Origin: Porodaedalea pini
Taxonomy: Eukaryota; Basidiomycota; Agaricomycetes; Hymenochaetales; Hymenochaetaceae
DNA length: 64,000 bases
NCBI GenBank assembly: GCA_002794775.1
Contig: NBAY01000083.1
Span: 1-64,000 of the forward strand
Reading direction: 5' to 3'
Shown here: piece by piece, positions 23,751 to 36,498 of the stretch
How the letters are laid out: each line of letters starts with the position of its first letter
How positions within the stretch are numbered: the first letter of the stretch is position 1
Made by a program: the position numbers and the translations under genes
Notes under the pieces: generated by a model
The model's database searches: none
Told to the model about the DNA's origin: nothing
The model's input: only the letters and a program-made list of their open reading frames with translations

Positions 23751-24291
23751 ATATTTACGGAGTTTTACAAGAAATCATCTTGATGCTGATGCAAAAGTAA
23801 TATAGCCCCTGCGATTCAGGTATTGCAACGCCGATTCGCTTTGTAAAGCAGTGAAACGAGGATACTAATACGGTCAGTGAATTTGGCTGTTTTAGCAAGA
23901 ATCGAGCTGGTCTCATCTGACGGCGAATCGCTTTAGTAGCACTGTGCGGGAACTCGGGTGATATCCAGCTTAACGAAGCCTTGATCAATGAAGACTGGTA
24001 CATTTCAACGTGAGTTAATGAGCAATTTTCCATGTTTTACAGATCTCTTTACCCTTATTGAATACTGTAGCCTTGGAGATCATGATCTTGTCTAATCGGC
24101 ATGAGTAGTACGGATGGATTAATACATTCTACGACGAGCTCCCGTTTGTCTCCATCTTCCGACTACCTGCCTCTACAGTCCGTAATTCTAAGTCATTTTC
24201 TCTCAGATAGTTGTGTTATACTCGATCCACACCATCACATTCATTATCTGCTTGCATGAAACATAGCACGTACACTTGTAGCTATCCGTTT
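23751..24291. other. convergent intergenic, nothing recognised
   Basis: This would hold the 3' untranslated regions of the DUF7587-like pseudogene and the PhoD-type gene. No supported gene is seen. Confidence 0.4.
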
Positions 24292-27200
24292 CTAAGACTC
24301 TTTTGTGTCGTTCAAGACAGACGATTTGAGCACTCCTGCAAGTACAGAGCCTCCAGCGACGGGGCGTTCGAGCTTGTTTGAACCTATAAAATCGAAGATT
24401 ATTTCTTTAGATTATCGTTCGAAGTTCAGCACTTACCAGCGCGGACTGTAAAGTTGGCACTCGCAAAGCCGCTGAGGTTCGCGAAACCTAGATTTTAAGA
24501 CGGTTCAAAAATATGAATTACTATCATAAGGAAGAAGAAAATGCGCAATGTGCTCACTGATATTCCTCATAGCGTAGTATGTCCCGATCATCGTCTTCGG
24601 ATCGATGGTTAGCGTGAAAAACCCTCTGTACGACCCTTCGCTCCATTGCAAGTCTTCGTTTCCCTTTGCCGAAACATATTGCGTGCTGAGCACGTCTGCA
24701 GCTTCCGGCAGTATATTGGAGCCGAACGATGAACCGGAAGTGACGGCGGTCCCAGCGAACTCGACGCCGAGCGCGCCTTCGCCTGTGTTTGGATTGTACC
24801 TGTCTCGGTATGGATAAATTAGCACAGGTGAAACGAAAGAAATGAGGATTTTATGTACGTTCTGGTATCATTAGGATCTACGAAACAATCAACACTTTCA
24901 CATGTTTTAAGTTCAAAGCACAGATCACTCACGGGCAAGATCTGAAGCCCAGTTAGCATGGCTATCTCCAGAAAGAATGATGACATTGTCAATTCTATTG
25001 TTGGCGATGTGATTGAGAACGCGTTCCCGATTTGCTCTGTATCCATCCCAGGCGTCCTGGACAGCTCTCAGTTGGCAAATCGGAGTAAAGTGAAGAAATG
25101 CTTACTAGATCAACTAATGACAAATTTATTGAGCCGTCAAGTTGCGGGAGAGGTTTAAAGGACTTACAAACTCCAGATTCATTCAACTGCGTGAATACGA
25201 TCTGTTGGCTTTGAAGATATTTCAATTCAGACAGCTCTGTATCGCTGAAAGAGAATAAGTACGTCACTTACCCGACAACACGCCACACCGCTCCCCTTGA
25301 CTTTGATTGTGATAGCGAATCAAAGAACCCTTGTACTCATCAACAGTCGGAGGAAGGTGGGACAATAGATGAGACCTACAGTTTTCCTGTGGGAAACCCA
25401 TGAGTGATCTATTATTGAAGGCCGCAATCGTGTTGACGTCTTGTAAAATGCGTTAGCCAGTATACAGTCATAAAGCGATTTAAGTCTAACATTCCGTATT
25501 GTAGTAGACCTGACATGCGAAGCTCAGATCTCAAGTAAACGGGAACAGCTGGAAAACAATGACTTACATCAGTTAGGTCGCGATCGTACTGCCGGGTGTC
25601 GAGCATCGTAAGATCAAGAAGCTGTCCGATCTGGAAGTTGCGCCAGATGCGCAGCTTATCATCCGCAGAAGTCTGTCGAACGGGCATCCACTCATGATAC
25701 GCACGTACGGCTGCGAGCTTACGGTCCGTGAAGCATGCGCCGGAGGGAGAGAACGAGCAGCCGAGCATCGTGTCGTTGGAATCTGCAGTTCCTGCTTTCC
25801 ACGAGTTATCGGCGACCTATACGTAATGATGAATAGTAGCCCGCAATCTAAAGCGATCTGCATACTTCGTGGTCGTCCTAAAGCAACGTTTGATCAGAAA
25901 TACCCCTTGAGGAAGAGTTGATTTGTAGATTTACCCTGTAAATAGATTAGTGAGCATCTTTCGGTCAGAACTGAATCTTTCATGCTCACCATACAGTGAT
26001 CCATGGTCCGCTTTGGTGAGCGAGCACAAGACTCTGGTCTGTCCGGTACTGATTGAGACGCTGTCGGTAATCGAATATGGTAGCCAGCTCGCGGCCCAAG
26101 ACTTGACGTCCGATGTTAGTTCTGTTATACTTTCATCAGACAATGTGGGATCACGTAGGGAAAAAAGGCCCCGAACCCATTCCCCAATGCTTCGTAAATC
26201 TAAAAATCAGGTGAAAAAGTAGGATTATGAATGTCATTATTTGCGGACGTACGTAGTCTCCAAGATGGATGAAGGCATCCGCTGAGGTATTCGTTGCCGC
26301 AAACCCGTATGCGTTGAACCACCCTGAAAATCATGCGATCATCATTTATCTGCGCAGATTGAACTCAAACGCTACTCACCGGCTTGATACTGTGAGCATG
26401 AGAAGACGGCTAAGGTCAACGGCTTCCCTCCATTCACTCTATCCGCGGGCGCTTTAAGAGGTATAAGTATTCAAAAACAGTGGAATCACAAGGGATACCG
26501 ACTATCCGAACTCGCAAACGTCCTCGTCCTCCCGACCGGGCTCAGACTACTCGGATCGGTGCAGTCGCTGAACACGAACCAGTATTGCGTATCGGGGCTG
26601 AGTCCAGTTGCCTCGACCTTGACCGTGAAGTCAACATCATAGCTCGTGAATGCCTGGCCGCTCGATATCGGACTGCCCGAGAGGCTCTCATTGGGAAAGA
26701 CAGAGAAGGCGACGCAGACGGGGACGGACTGGTCTGGAATCGTGCCGACTGGAGCGGAGGGGTTGAGTGCGACTGGAGAAGGGACCGCACGCGTCCAGAG
26801 GAGGACTGAGGTGTCAAAGGGATCGCCGCTTGCCACTGCAGAAAATAAACTCACGTTTCTGATGAAACGAGGGAGTGGGTATTGCGTACCTGAATGAGTG
26901 AAGTTTATTCCTCCGCTCCATACGAAGGGACTCTGCACCGTTCGAGATATAAGCATACATCCAACCTGCAAGTAACACGAAACATACGTTGCTAAAGTCC
27001 GCGCCGTAGAAGGTCGGATAGTGTTCATCGACGAACATCGTAGCGTCATCGGTCTGGCGCTTCGACAGACTCCTCTTGAAACTCTCTACATGGCGCTTAT
27101 GTATGGCATCGGTGTCTCTCGAGAACTGGGAATGTACAAATGTTTTATACTTTCCATCACAAACCTCGAGAAAAGGCTTACCTGAGGATGATCGGCGAAA

Positions 27201-27295
27201 GGTGAATTGTACGCGAGGTTGGAATCAAGCGGACTGGTCGCCTTGGCTGCTGCAACTGCCAGACAAACAGCCACGAAGATAATTGAAGCAGTCAT
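24292..27295 (-). CDS. PhoD-type alkaline phosphatase / phosphodiesterase
   Basis: This is a predicted secreted metal-dependent phosphatase of the PhoD family, which releases phosphate from phosphomonoesters or diesters. A signal peptide (MTASIIFVAVCLAVAAAKA) starts at 27295. Downstream come the Fn3-like N-terminal part (DTSVLLWTRAVPSP, GLSPDTQYWFVFSD, about 26820-26540), then QAGWFNAYGFAANTSADAFI and HLGDY (metal-binding; about 26340-26250). LATIFDYRQRLNQYRTDQSL and HQSGPW follow at about 26090-25990, and the metal-binding DDHEVADNSW spans an intron (about 25870-25790). Then come LDTRQYDRDLTDV (about 25600), EFAGTAVTSGSSFG (about 24760) and GGSVLAGVLKSSVLNDTKES, ending at 24292-24294. Roughly ten exons are implied. 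The junction between IYEALGNGFGAFF and GRELATIFDY (about 26190-26090) could not be spliced cleanly: a very short intron or a frame lesion is present. The start at 27295 is preferred over an in-frame ATG at 27310 because the TATA box is only 23 bp from the latter. Confidence 0.82.
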
Positions 27296-27332
27296 GTTCC
27301 TCGATTGCATTGCATTCCCTTCAACATTGGAG

Positions 27333-27340
27333 CTTTTATA
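27333..27340 (-). promoter_or_regulatory. TATA box of the PhoD-type gene
   Basis: TATAAAAG on the minus strand, 38 bp upstream of the ATG at 27295. This close spacing decides the start codon choice for the gene. Confidence 0.5.
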
Positions 27341-28336
27341 GAATTCTACCGCAAGCTTTGCGAGCGTCACGCAGGGTTACGTAGATCATAAGGTAGCGCG
27401 GACGAATGTCGAAAAGTCAGATGGCATAGAAGTACTGCCTACAAGGCCTTGGAGGCGCTGCTACCTCTAAGTTTCAGGCCCAGATCCATGTGCTCCTAAG
27501 ACGTTTGTATACGCACGTTCGATGTATATGGCTTTCAAGAGGACGCTGGAAAGACACCGGTCGATAACATAATGCGGAGATAAACATGCCGAGAATACCA
27601 TTATCTTCTTCGTCCTGGCATATGATCAGGAGTGAAGGAGCGAGAGGCTTGCGGTCCCGCTCTGCGAACCCAACTCTGTCTATCACGCGCTACCATAGGA
27701 CCTCAGCGTCGAGAGAATGGCCGGAGAATAAAAGCAATGGTCTTGTTGAAAGCAGCTTACTTCGGTCTGAGAGCGGCGAAGTCATAGAAGCAGAGCAGAA
27801 AAACGTTGACGCGGAGCAAATGACTTGAGACTCAGGTAATAGTAACACTAATACTTGTAGCTTCGGTCCAGCACGTGCGTGACGTAGAACACGTGCGGAT
27901 CTCAGATAGCGTAAGTAACGGCCGCAGGTCCAAACGCTTGCAGCAGATACAATTAACCATTTGAATGCTATAGACAAATACAAATCCCATGAGAGCAATG
28001 CTTATAAGCCAAAACAATAGCAATAACAAGAATGAGACCAGCTATACTGCTGGTAAATGCCTACTCTGTCGAAGAACAAGTAGGGAAAACAAGAAAGACA
28101 AGGGACAGCGCTGCGCGTGTGTTAGTGAACGGCAGCCGACCGGTCGAGGCAGGCTGGGTGAGTAGGACAATTTAAATGTGAAAGGACAACGAAGCGAAAC
28201 GCCGTCGAGGTCGTGAGTCAATCATCAGTTTCGTGTCGTATGTCGGTGAGAAGGGTGGCGAATGAGTGAGGGAGCCTTGCGGTAAAATGATAAGGAATGT
28301 AAAGGTGGCCGGCGGGCAAGAAGGAGCCAAAAGCGC
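27341..28336. other. intergenic, nothing recognised
   Basis: Overlapping open frames of 60-100 codons on both strands lack any domain signature. The right end is the 3' region of the PL14 gene. Confidence 0.35.
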
Positions 28337-29491
28337 TTAGGACTCGATGATGGCACCAGAGACGTCCGCGAACCACGCCTTCTGGGTTTTTGGCGACGCC
28401 CAGTCGCTGGTGCTGCCGCCAAAGAATGTCTGGAACTGCATGCCCTGGATTGTCGCGCCGCTGTCGGAGCGGAGCGTGACATTGTTCAGCGTGATCGCCT
28501 CCTCGCCGCCGACCCAGACCTTGATCTGCCCGTCCGTCTTCCCGGCGGTGTTGAGCTTCACGCGCTGCGCGACGGTCACCCACTCGCCGGACGGGAACGT
28601 GAATGCGCCGCGTCCGACAGAGTAGCCGTAGTCTGAGTTTGCGATCGTTCCTGGGACGGCAAGCTGTGCAGCAGCATTCGCGTCGGTGAGCGGGATGTAG
28701 GTGTAGAGCTCGCCTGCCCCATCTGTGCGCCACATGAGACGGCCGTCGAAGCATTCCGAGCGGGCATCCTGACGGCCGCCAGAGCAGCCGAATGCTTCGC
28801 TGCCATCACCACCAACTGAATTTCGGTCCGGACCAAGGCGGAACGAAGGTACAAGTGTATTTTAAACACGGTAGTCCAGACCAAGTGATGAGCCGGTTGG
28901 AATGAAAATTTACAGAAAAGGGTAGCACAGTCGAAATTGAATAGATGAGTCACTGCCACATAAATACAGACATGAAAGCCACTCACAGGCACCAGGAAGC
29001 TTTCCGCCCTTGTTGAACTCGAAACCGTCCTCGAACATGACCGAATAGCCCATCATAACCTCCTCCGCGCCGTTCGCGATCGCGTTGGAAAATTCGTCGG
29101 AGCCGCCGAGATAGAAGCCGAACCCACCGAGCGGTGTATTGGAAGGATTCCAGGAGCCCTCGGGGTAGTTAGCCTCCCAGGCAGTCTTGCCATTTTCTGT
29201 AACAACATTGTGGGTCATGCCGCTCTGGACCTTGATTACCTTCAGCGCATTGTCGCTGAGGTCGACCGAGGACACGCCGGAGATGGAGACGCCAGACGCG
29301 GTGGTGAAGCCAGAGGAGTAGGTGTGTTCTGCCGGGAAGAGGCTGCTCCCCAGTGAGCGTTTCTTGTGCTCGAGTGCGCGTTTGTGCTGAACGGCATGGA
29401 CGTGCGGGCGATGGGTCCCGAAAGCGAGTGTCGGTCCGACAAGTCCAGAAAGAGAAAGAATGAAAATGAACGACTGAGCGAAGGACTTCAT
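28337..29491 (-). CDS. polysaccharide lyase family 14 protein (secreted)
   Basis: This is predicted to be an extracellular lyase of family PL14, whose members cut uronic-acid polymers such as alginate or glucuronan by beta-elimination; the substrate here is not known. Exon 1 (29491-28987) starts MKSFAQSFIFILSLSGLVGP, a signal peptide. It carries EANYPEGSWNPSNTPLGGFG, then MMGYSVMFEDGFEFNKGGKL and PGA, the lyase core. A 171-bp intron (28986-28816, GTGAGT...CAG) follows. Exon 2 (28815-28337) carries FGCSGGRQDARSECFDGRL, MWRTDGAGELYTYIP, FPSGEWVTVAQRVKLNTAG, then GMQFQTFFGGSTSDWASPKT and the end DVSGAIIES. Two exons give about 328 residues, normal for fungal PL14. The gene looks intact. Codon use is strongly G/C-ending, as in well-expressed genes. 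Confidence 0.88.
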
Positions 29492-29621
29492 TGCGCCGAG
29501 CTGAGAAAACGCTTGAAAGGAAGGAAGGCAAAGACGGGGAGGACGAGAAGGAAAGGAGAATGTTGAGATGAGGCGTGAAAAACCGACCAGGGGATGAAGA
29601 AAGTACCTGCGGCTTAGCGAC

Positions 29622-29629
29622 CTTTTATA
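29622..29629 (-). promoter_or_regulatory. TATA box of the PL14 gene
   Basis: TATAAAAG on the minus strand, about 130 bp upstream of the start codon at 29491, implying a 5' untranslated region of about 100 bases. Confidence 0.5.
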
Positions 29630-31559
29630 CTAGCCGGAGCCGGCAATCCCAGGGTCCTCCTGCCTTTATTGAAAATCTATTTGGATTGTTCGGACGACAT
29701 TCATTCTTGTTTTCTCTTCGACAGTTCGACAGTTCATGTCTGCAAAAGGACAATTCTGGTGCCGCATTTTACAATTGTAGGCCTCATGTCTGACATGAAC
29801 CGTCGAGAACCGGTCAGACAGCCTACCACCATCCGGAGGCTTCCAAGGCTATGCTCTATGTGCTGGCATACAGCGCTGGCGCTGCTCTGTGGGCGCGTGT
29901 CTTTTCAAAGTATCTTCTTGCGGACCTCGCACAAAAGATGATATTGAGGCTATCCGAAGATGCCTCGGTGCGTCAAGGCAGAAACAGAGAAGTCGAGGCC
30001 TGTGCACACGACCGCTCGACATTTTCTAACGGTTGATGGCAGCCACACAAAGAGGCAAGCCTCCGATCAAAAGCCTCAATATCAAAAACTGCATCTCTTT
30101 ACCCTACTCCTATAGCTTGGCATCGCCCCTATGTTATGCCAGCTCATCAACCGGCTACAAGCTGTACTTGTTGTTCCGTCCGCTCTACATACGAGCTGCT
30201 CCTGCTCACGGGCAGAGTCTGCGTGTTTCTCCGATTTAGGCCTTCTCGCAAGATACGCTGTGCACTGGTGCTGTATACAAATCCAACCCGCCGTCGAGCT
30301 GTACAAATCTAAGGGGTTAGTCCTATCTAAATCGCGAGTTTGCTCCGCATATGCTGATGCTGAGTACAATTCGCCACCATCTAAGTTCCGCTGATGCCAA
30401 GCTACTCTAGCCTGTTTCGAGAACCTTGTATCAAGTTGACTGCAAGTGTGGTCGTTACTTCCGCAAGTGGTCTCTATAACGCCTTTAGGCAGTTATCATC
30501 GACTGTATTTGGAGGCAACCCAAGATACTAAACCCCTTGACGAATGACCAAGCTATTCCACAACGCAGTACCAGATCCGTCCAAGTAGTGTCATGATATC
30601 GTGGCTATGACTTGCTTTCATAGCAGCTTTCGAATGCTTCGCTATGCCAGCACGATACATTGGAATTAAAGGAGCGTGTCTGACGCTGACAAGGTGAAGC
30701 TCCGGGAAATCAATTTGCGGACTTTAGCCTCGTACCGTTCGGCCTATGTCGATATCTTTCATCCTGACAATAGAAGTACTGCAAGCACTCGAAGCTCTTG
30801 CACCGAAGGAGCATTGCTTTCATACATAGGGTCATCGGCTCGGAGGATGAAACCAGCTCTGATGGGTACTTCCCACTACTCAGAACAAGCTCCGCGCCTA
30901 ATCAAGAGCCCATCTAGATGATAATGGACCTCAGTGCCAGTGACTGCAATTTAATCGCGATTTCTCATAAGTGTGGTTGCAACCAACTAAGATATGAAAT
31001 CTTATTAGTGCGGGTGTCTAGCAGCGAGACGGTACTCTTGTTCCATCTCCTCCAAGTCTGCGCTATATGGCTTGGACCGATCACATTCGCTCAGGAAGGA
31101 GTTGATGGCTTGCAGCCTAGCTAAAAGCTCACTCTAGGCTCTAGCTCTCATTGCCGTTCTGTAGCTAGAAGCTGGGGTTTTGAATTAATTGTCGACACAC
31201 CTAGCAATCCAGCCACAGAATTGCCCTTTTGAGTCATACTTCTGGGTAATGTACGCGGCGCCTCTCAAACCATCCAAAGAATTTGGAGATATGATGTCTC
31301 AGACTGTAGGTTATGAGCTTCAGACCACAGCTGAGATGCTCAGACTACTCATCTCTGCGCTCTCAGATGAGATGCAATCTGAGGCGGTTGCTACCCGTGC
31401 CTTTCGGTTTCAACCAATAGTGCGCGTATAGTATTCCCTCAAGACAACCAATAATTCCCAAAGAGTGTAATATACGACATAAGCTACTAAGACCAGATAA
31501 AAAAGTCGTCCAACAGAAACCCTACAAAACTTATAGGCCCCCAGATAGCAAAAGCGCCG
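29630..31559. other. 1.9-kb stretch without a supported gene
   Basis: Short open frames at 29669-29941, 30131-30394, 30676-30921 and 31189-31431 show no known domain, conserved splice structure or match to neighbours. No repeats or inverted structure stood out. Confidence 0.35.
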
Positions 31560-32290
31560 TTAAGCCATAGCAACGGCCGCAAGAACTAGCGGTAGCATAC
31601 CCACAAAGGCGACAACAGCGGCGTTCTTCCCCGCACTCGATGTTTGCGTTGACGCCGCACCAGAAGAAGTGCTTGATGCGCTGGAGCCCGTGCTCTTGCT
31701 CGCGCTCGCTGAGCTGGTTGAGACGACAACGGTGATCGTGTCGGCAATTCCGGAGGTCGTCTCGAGGTCTGTGGTCGTCTGCGATCCGCTGACAGCAACG
31801 AAAGCCTCAGTGCAGTCGGCGGAGCCGTCGCTGAGCCCACACCCGATGGACTCGACCGCGGCAATGCCGTCGACCGAGGCGGAGAGAATCGCAGTGGCTG
31901 CCGAGGCATTCTCGATGAGCGTGACTGTCAAAAGGGCAATGTGAGATTAATTGCAACGAGAGAGAAAGAGGCACGAGGGCACGAACAGGTGACGGGTGGC
32001 TCATCGTCCGTGTCTGTCGCCTGCGCGGATAGGACATACGTCGTCCCGTCCGCGCCGGTCCCGATGATTACACCTGATGCAAGTTCACCAGCGTCTGCAC
32101 TCTCTGGAAGGTCCGAACCATCTACGACCTCAAACGGAAGCGCCGTCGTCACCTGCGGGCTAGCGGTTACGCCTACATGCACGACATGCAAAATGAGAAT
32201 CAGAAAATCATTGTTTCTCAGTCAAGACAAGTACGTACCGTGAATGCAACCAAGAGCGACGAGAGCGGGAAGGATGGTTTTGAAGAGCAT
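31560..32290 (-). CDS. small secreted Ser/Thr-rich protein, probably GPI-anchored
   Basis: The product starts MLFKTILPALVALGCIHGVT, a secretion signal, with the first exon 32290-32239. A 66-bp intron (32238-32173, GTACGT...TAG) leads into TASPQVTTALPFEVVDGSDL, then GVIIGTGADGTTYVLSAQAT (to about 31990). A further intron precedes VTLIENASAATAILSASVDG and CGLSDGSADCTEAFVAV. The tail is a Ser/Ala/Thr-rich run (STSSASASKSTGSSASSTSS) followed by a hydrophobic C terminus (VVAFVGMLPLVLAAVAMA) and a stop at 31560-31562. Ser-rich stalk plus terminal hydrophobic segment is the usual layout of fungal GPI-anchored wall proteins. No enzymatic domain is recognisable and the function is unknown. The four cysteines might form disulfides. 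Confidence 0.78.
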
Positions 32291-32386
32291 CGAGTGATCG
32301 TGGGGAGTCGGCGGGGAGAAAATGAATGGCAGAGGAATCAGGAGGAACTTTTTAGAGTCGTGAGGTGACCTGAAATTTGGAACATC

Positions 32387-32394
32387 TTTTTATA
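32387..32394 (-). promoter_or_regulatory. TATA box of the GPI-type gene
   Basis: TATAAAAA on the minus strand, about 97 bp upstream of the start codon at 32290. Confidence 0.5.
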
Positions 32395-33698
32395 TCAGAA
32401 GATCCGCATCAAACTGTACCTGGGCGTTCTTCGGGACCGTGTAGCTTTCGTCGCGGTGTTGCATCAGATTGAGGAATCGGCTGAAAATGAAGCGCTTCAA
32501 GCGTAGCGAGCCTGAGCATGCTGCTAGAGAAGCAGGTCTGCAGTCCGAAAATTTTATGCTTCTGAGACCCAGGTACGTTTGTTCCAGGTCCTGAGCGAAG
32601 ACGTGCATGCCGAATGGAACAAGTTGCACCGATCGTGCAACAGACATTTATCCTCCGTAAAGCAGTCTGCACCTTACGGATTAGTTCAACAGAGTAACGA
32701 ACAGCTTGCACAGGTTGCTGTGATAATTGATCGGCGCGCAGAAGATGAGGCTATGAGCCATCTCGACCAACACACACGCGGGCCTCGTGGGCGGTACTGC
32801 GGCACCACGGGCCTCGACGATGAGGTCGCTGTACTACACGAACTACTAGTAGCTGCATAGCATCGGTAATTTACCAAATAGTGTGACAATGCACATCACA
32901 TGATGCGTGCATCGTGAATTCAAGCTGCTTTCTTCCTGTCAGTGTCAGCGGCTGTTGTGTCTTCTCGCAGATGCATGAAAAGTTATCAGCATTGGCAACC
33001 AGAGCTTTACAAGTAACTCTTTCACCTGAGACCATACTACGATGGGCTCCATAAGGCGCAGCGACGGAACTTTCGACCGGCAAACGTTACTCTATCCGAT
33101 CTGGTGTTGGATTGGATCTAGACCCTCTTAGAAAGTGCAACGCCTCGCTGCCGCCAGTTATTCGCAACTCTCGAGTTATGTGGAGATCTTCACCTGAGCT
33201 TGTACATATTCTTTACGTGAGGAAGGCATTCGTCGGGCATACCATTTCTGTATACCGGCGTCAACATGGACCTGTCAATACTTGAGCCAAGGTGAGTTTA
33301 TTCATCTGCCATGTTTGAAATCTTCAGCTGACTCCTAGCTTCCATATGTTCTCATCGGCCTCCGTTTCACCGTGGGTTTTGCTGTGGTCACTTCCATCAA
33401 CCGCCTCACACTCAGACCGCTCACCCACTGTAACTTCGCGTCCTTGTGAGATCAGTCCATAGTTTGATATCAGGCTTCATCTGATCTGACATAGCTATAC
33501 AATAAGTTATTTATGTACGAGTGAGGCTTCTGGATGCTAAGCTCAATCCTTCTTCAAGGACGAAGCTGTGCTGCTTGAATCTTGGTGGCAGAGCCATCCG
33601 TTGATGCGGACCGCTTCCTTCCATATCGACATGGGGCCATCACAATCTCTATCTCTGCGTTCTGTTTCTGGTGCTCTAGGTTTAGCACGGCTAGCTCG
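32395..33698. other. intergenic, nothing recognised
   Basis: Open frames of 60-100 codons occur on both strands (for example 32409-32711 and 32579-32860) without recognisable features. This would include the promoters of the leftward GPI-type gene and the rightward DUF6533 gene B. Confidence 0.35.
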
Positions 33699-33706
33699 TA
33701 TAAATA
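33699..33706 (+). promoter_or_regulatory. TATA box of DUF6533 gene B
   Basis: TATAAATA lies 88 bp upstream of the start codon, nearly the same spacing as for gene A. Confidence 0.5.
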
Positions 33707-33786
33707 AGCTGTGCTCGTGAACCACATCGCAGGACTTCGGCCTTCCCCTCTCATTTCCTACCATTTCAACTACTGGGAAATTTCAG

Positions 33787-35425
33787 ATGGCGCTGTACGG
33801 CCGCTCAAATGTCGAACCTATCGATCCAAGTCTCGTACCTCTTATTGTCTCGGAGGCAAAAATGAGCCAATATTTTCAAGTAGCGATCGCCACGCTTCTC
33901 GTTTTTGACTGCAGTAGGTCGACCTGAGCCAAACTAGATATTATTTTGCTTACTCATTTCATTAGTCATCACTATGGACAAAGAAGTGAGCATTATTCGC
34001 CTAACATATTCTAAGTCTAGCACCCTGAATGCGACGGTATCGGTCTACGCACAGGTCAAATACTTTTGGGTTTGTTCTAAGCATAGTCTCTTGTCGAACC
34101 AAATGGCTTACCAAGTGAATTCTTCTGTGCACAAAGAGCGCTCCTCGAAAATCTGTAAACTTTGTTTACTTCGCCGTGAGTATCCATTGACTGAAGTATA
34201 AATGCACTTAACTTATGGTATTACAGATTCGATACGTTGGAATTTTTGCTTCTCTTTTCTATCTAAACTGTCAGTAAGATGCCTAGTTATTCGACTGCCT
34301 CTCCTCGAATACAAATAGTTCTTACCTGCATGCCACATAGGGAATGCTTTGGACGTAGATCTTACCTTGTGGGTAAACCAAACTTTGGAGATCATCTGAC
34401 GCACTGAAAATAATATATCCTTAGATGTGAGCTTGAGCAACACGGCGAAGAGCCCCTTTGAAGCTTACAATCGATGTATAGGCCGTTTCTCCGCGTGGAT
34501 CTTTAACCTATCCAGTGAGTTGCTAATGTGTTGTAAGCAACTACTCTGCTCATCCTCGCTCAGACTGGTTAATGATCGCTTCAATTGATTGCAAGTAGTT
34601 AATTGTCTACTCTTCTCCTTGCTTGACATGAACGTGATTAACAGACATCCTCATGATAAGAGTCCTCGCACTTTACTCCAGAGGTAATGTTGACATCAGA
34701 AATGTCGCTCGCCTTATCTCAATTCATGTACTCTTACAGATAGGATACTGTCTGCGTGTCTCAAAGCATTACTTGCTCTAGAGACAGCTTCAAAACTGGG
34801 AATCGTTATATATCTTACGCTTTACGAAAACGGTCAGCAGTGATCTTGTAGGTAGCGCATCATACCACCTGACCTCGATCTAAGTTGCCGTCGGAGTTCT
34901 TGGCGAAGATGCGACGACTTGCGGCTTTGAAAATAATCTACCATCGGTATGGGGCACCGTAGACTGGTGGGTGCATTCTGGATCGTGTTACGCAATACCT
35001 ATGTAACTATGAGCAGGGTAATTCCGCTCGCGTATGCGCTAATACTCTTGATGCTCGCGCTCTACAAAGCTGCAGAATTCTGGAGAGCCGCCGCTGGATT
35101 TAGAAACTTCCGCCTCGTCAATGTCCTCATCCAGGATCAGGTCATATACTTCTTTTTGTGAGTTTTCAACAATAACCTACTGAATTCGAGCACGTCTGAC
35201 AAATTTTCAAGTGTCGTGTCCTGCTCTGTTTTCAACATCCTAGTGTACAACATAGACACGCCAGATAATTTTGTGGCACAGGTTCTGGTTCTTCTTGGGA
35301 GTCCTTTCTTTCTTAGCGTCCTTGGTGGTCGTATGCTAGTCAACTTGAAGGAAGCAGGCGAGCAGGGAGTTAATGAGGGAACGAGTTATAAAATGAGGAC
35401 CTTGAGCAACTTGGAGTTCGCTTAG
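33787..35425 (+). CDS. DUF6533-type multispanning membrane protein B
   Basis: Exon 1 reads MALYGRSNVEPIDPS and SQYFQVAIATLLVFDC (33787 to about 33912). Further exons give VKYFW (about 34057), SVNFVYFA, IRYVGIFASLFYLN (about 34227-34268; the usual NRY is IRY here), ILMIRVLALYSR (about 34650-34683), ILSACLKALLALETASKLGI and VIYLTLYEN (about 34745-34830). VWGTVDW follows, with a GTGGGT donor at about 34967, then YALILLMLALYKAAEFW and LIQDQVIYFFL (to about 35158). The final exon is VVSCSVFNILVYN then GSPFFLSVLGGRMLVNLKEA, ending at 35423-35425. The order and exon phases match genes A, C and D. No lesion was seen. Confidence 0.77.
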
Positions 35426-36498
35426 CAAGGTATGTGTCCCTCTGCGTCTTTTTTTTGCACTAAATTGAAAATAAATCTGAACAGATTCATCCTTCAGGGT
35501 CGTGACAATCATTTTCTGTTCATAATTTTGATGTTTCTGTATTCTGCTCGACTAAGTACATCTTTGCGTTCTCGTTGATCGAGCACATTGTGGATCGGAA
35601 AATGCCGGATGACGGTCATCCTCCTCTCGCACTGTTCACTTTCTTAGGCACCTTATTGATGACAGAGCTTAGCTACCATCCTTCGGTCTGGAACTACTCT
35701 TCACCACACTTTGATGTATCCCAGATTGCGTCCCAGGTCTTCTAATTCTTTCTTGCGCCGCACTTTCCAAGGCACTGCATCATGAAGCACGATCACATCC
35801 GCAGCACGCTCATTTTCTCAAGCTCACGCACCTCTGCTGGTATAATTTGTAAGTTACGTGGAGCCATTTGTCTCTGTCTCTCGGCATATAATTGATACCA
35901 GATCTCGTCGCTGTGCAAAATGGTGTCTCTACCCGTATAAGGATGGAGTCAGAGTCCGTTCGAGGCCGGGTTTGATGCGAGGAAGAAATCGACTTGATGG
36001 TGCCTCCTTCCTGATTGTATGTCGCAGCATGGAGTACTAGCTGCTTATGTTCTTCTGCTCGCATGTTCCTTTGGGCAACGTAGATTCAGGAAAGAAGCCG
36101 ACTCTGGGGGCGCTTGGTCAGAAATCCTCTTTACCTCAATTGCTTTTCTTCTTACTCTGCAGGAGCTGCTTAACTCTGTGTTAAATCTTTGACTCAGTGT
36201 AGATGCGGGGAGTATCCATGGCTGTGCTGTTCCGCATCATTCTCTGCTGTTCCTGTCGGTGATAGGAGATCGCAAAACATATACGACGTGTTCCCATGAG
36301 ATCGACTACTTTACATGTTTTACTAGGCATGATAATTTTCCTCAGGGGAAACTTGGGAATGATTTAACGATCGCATCAGTTTCATCTGTAAGCTCTCAGC
36401 ATTTTAGATCCATAAAGTTCTGACTAGTTTCGACTCCTTTCGTTTGAACTCGAGCATACCTGCCCGACGTCTGAAAGCTTCTTCAGTTCAGCAACAAC
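35426..36498. other. intergenic between DUF6533 genes B and C
   Basis: About 1 kb without a supported gene. Open frames at 35810-36064 and 35858-36040 overlap on opposite strands and lack signatures. No clear TATA box was found for gene C. Confidence 0.4.
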
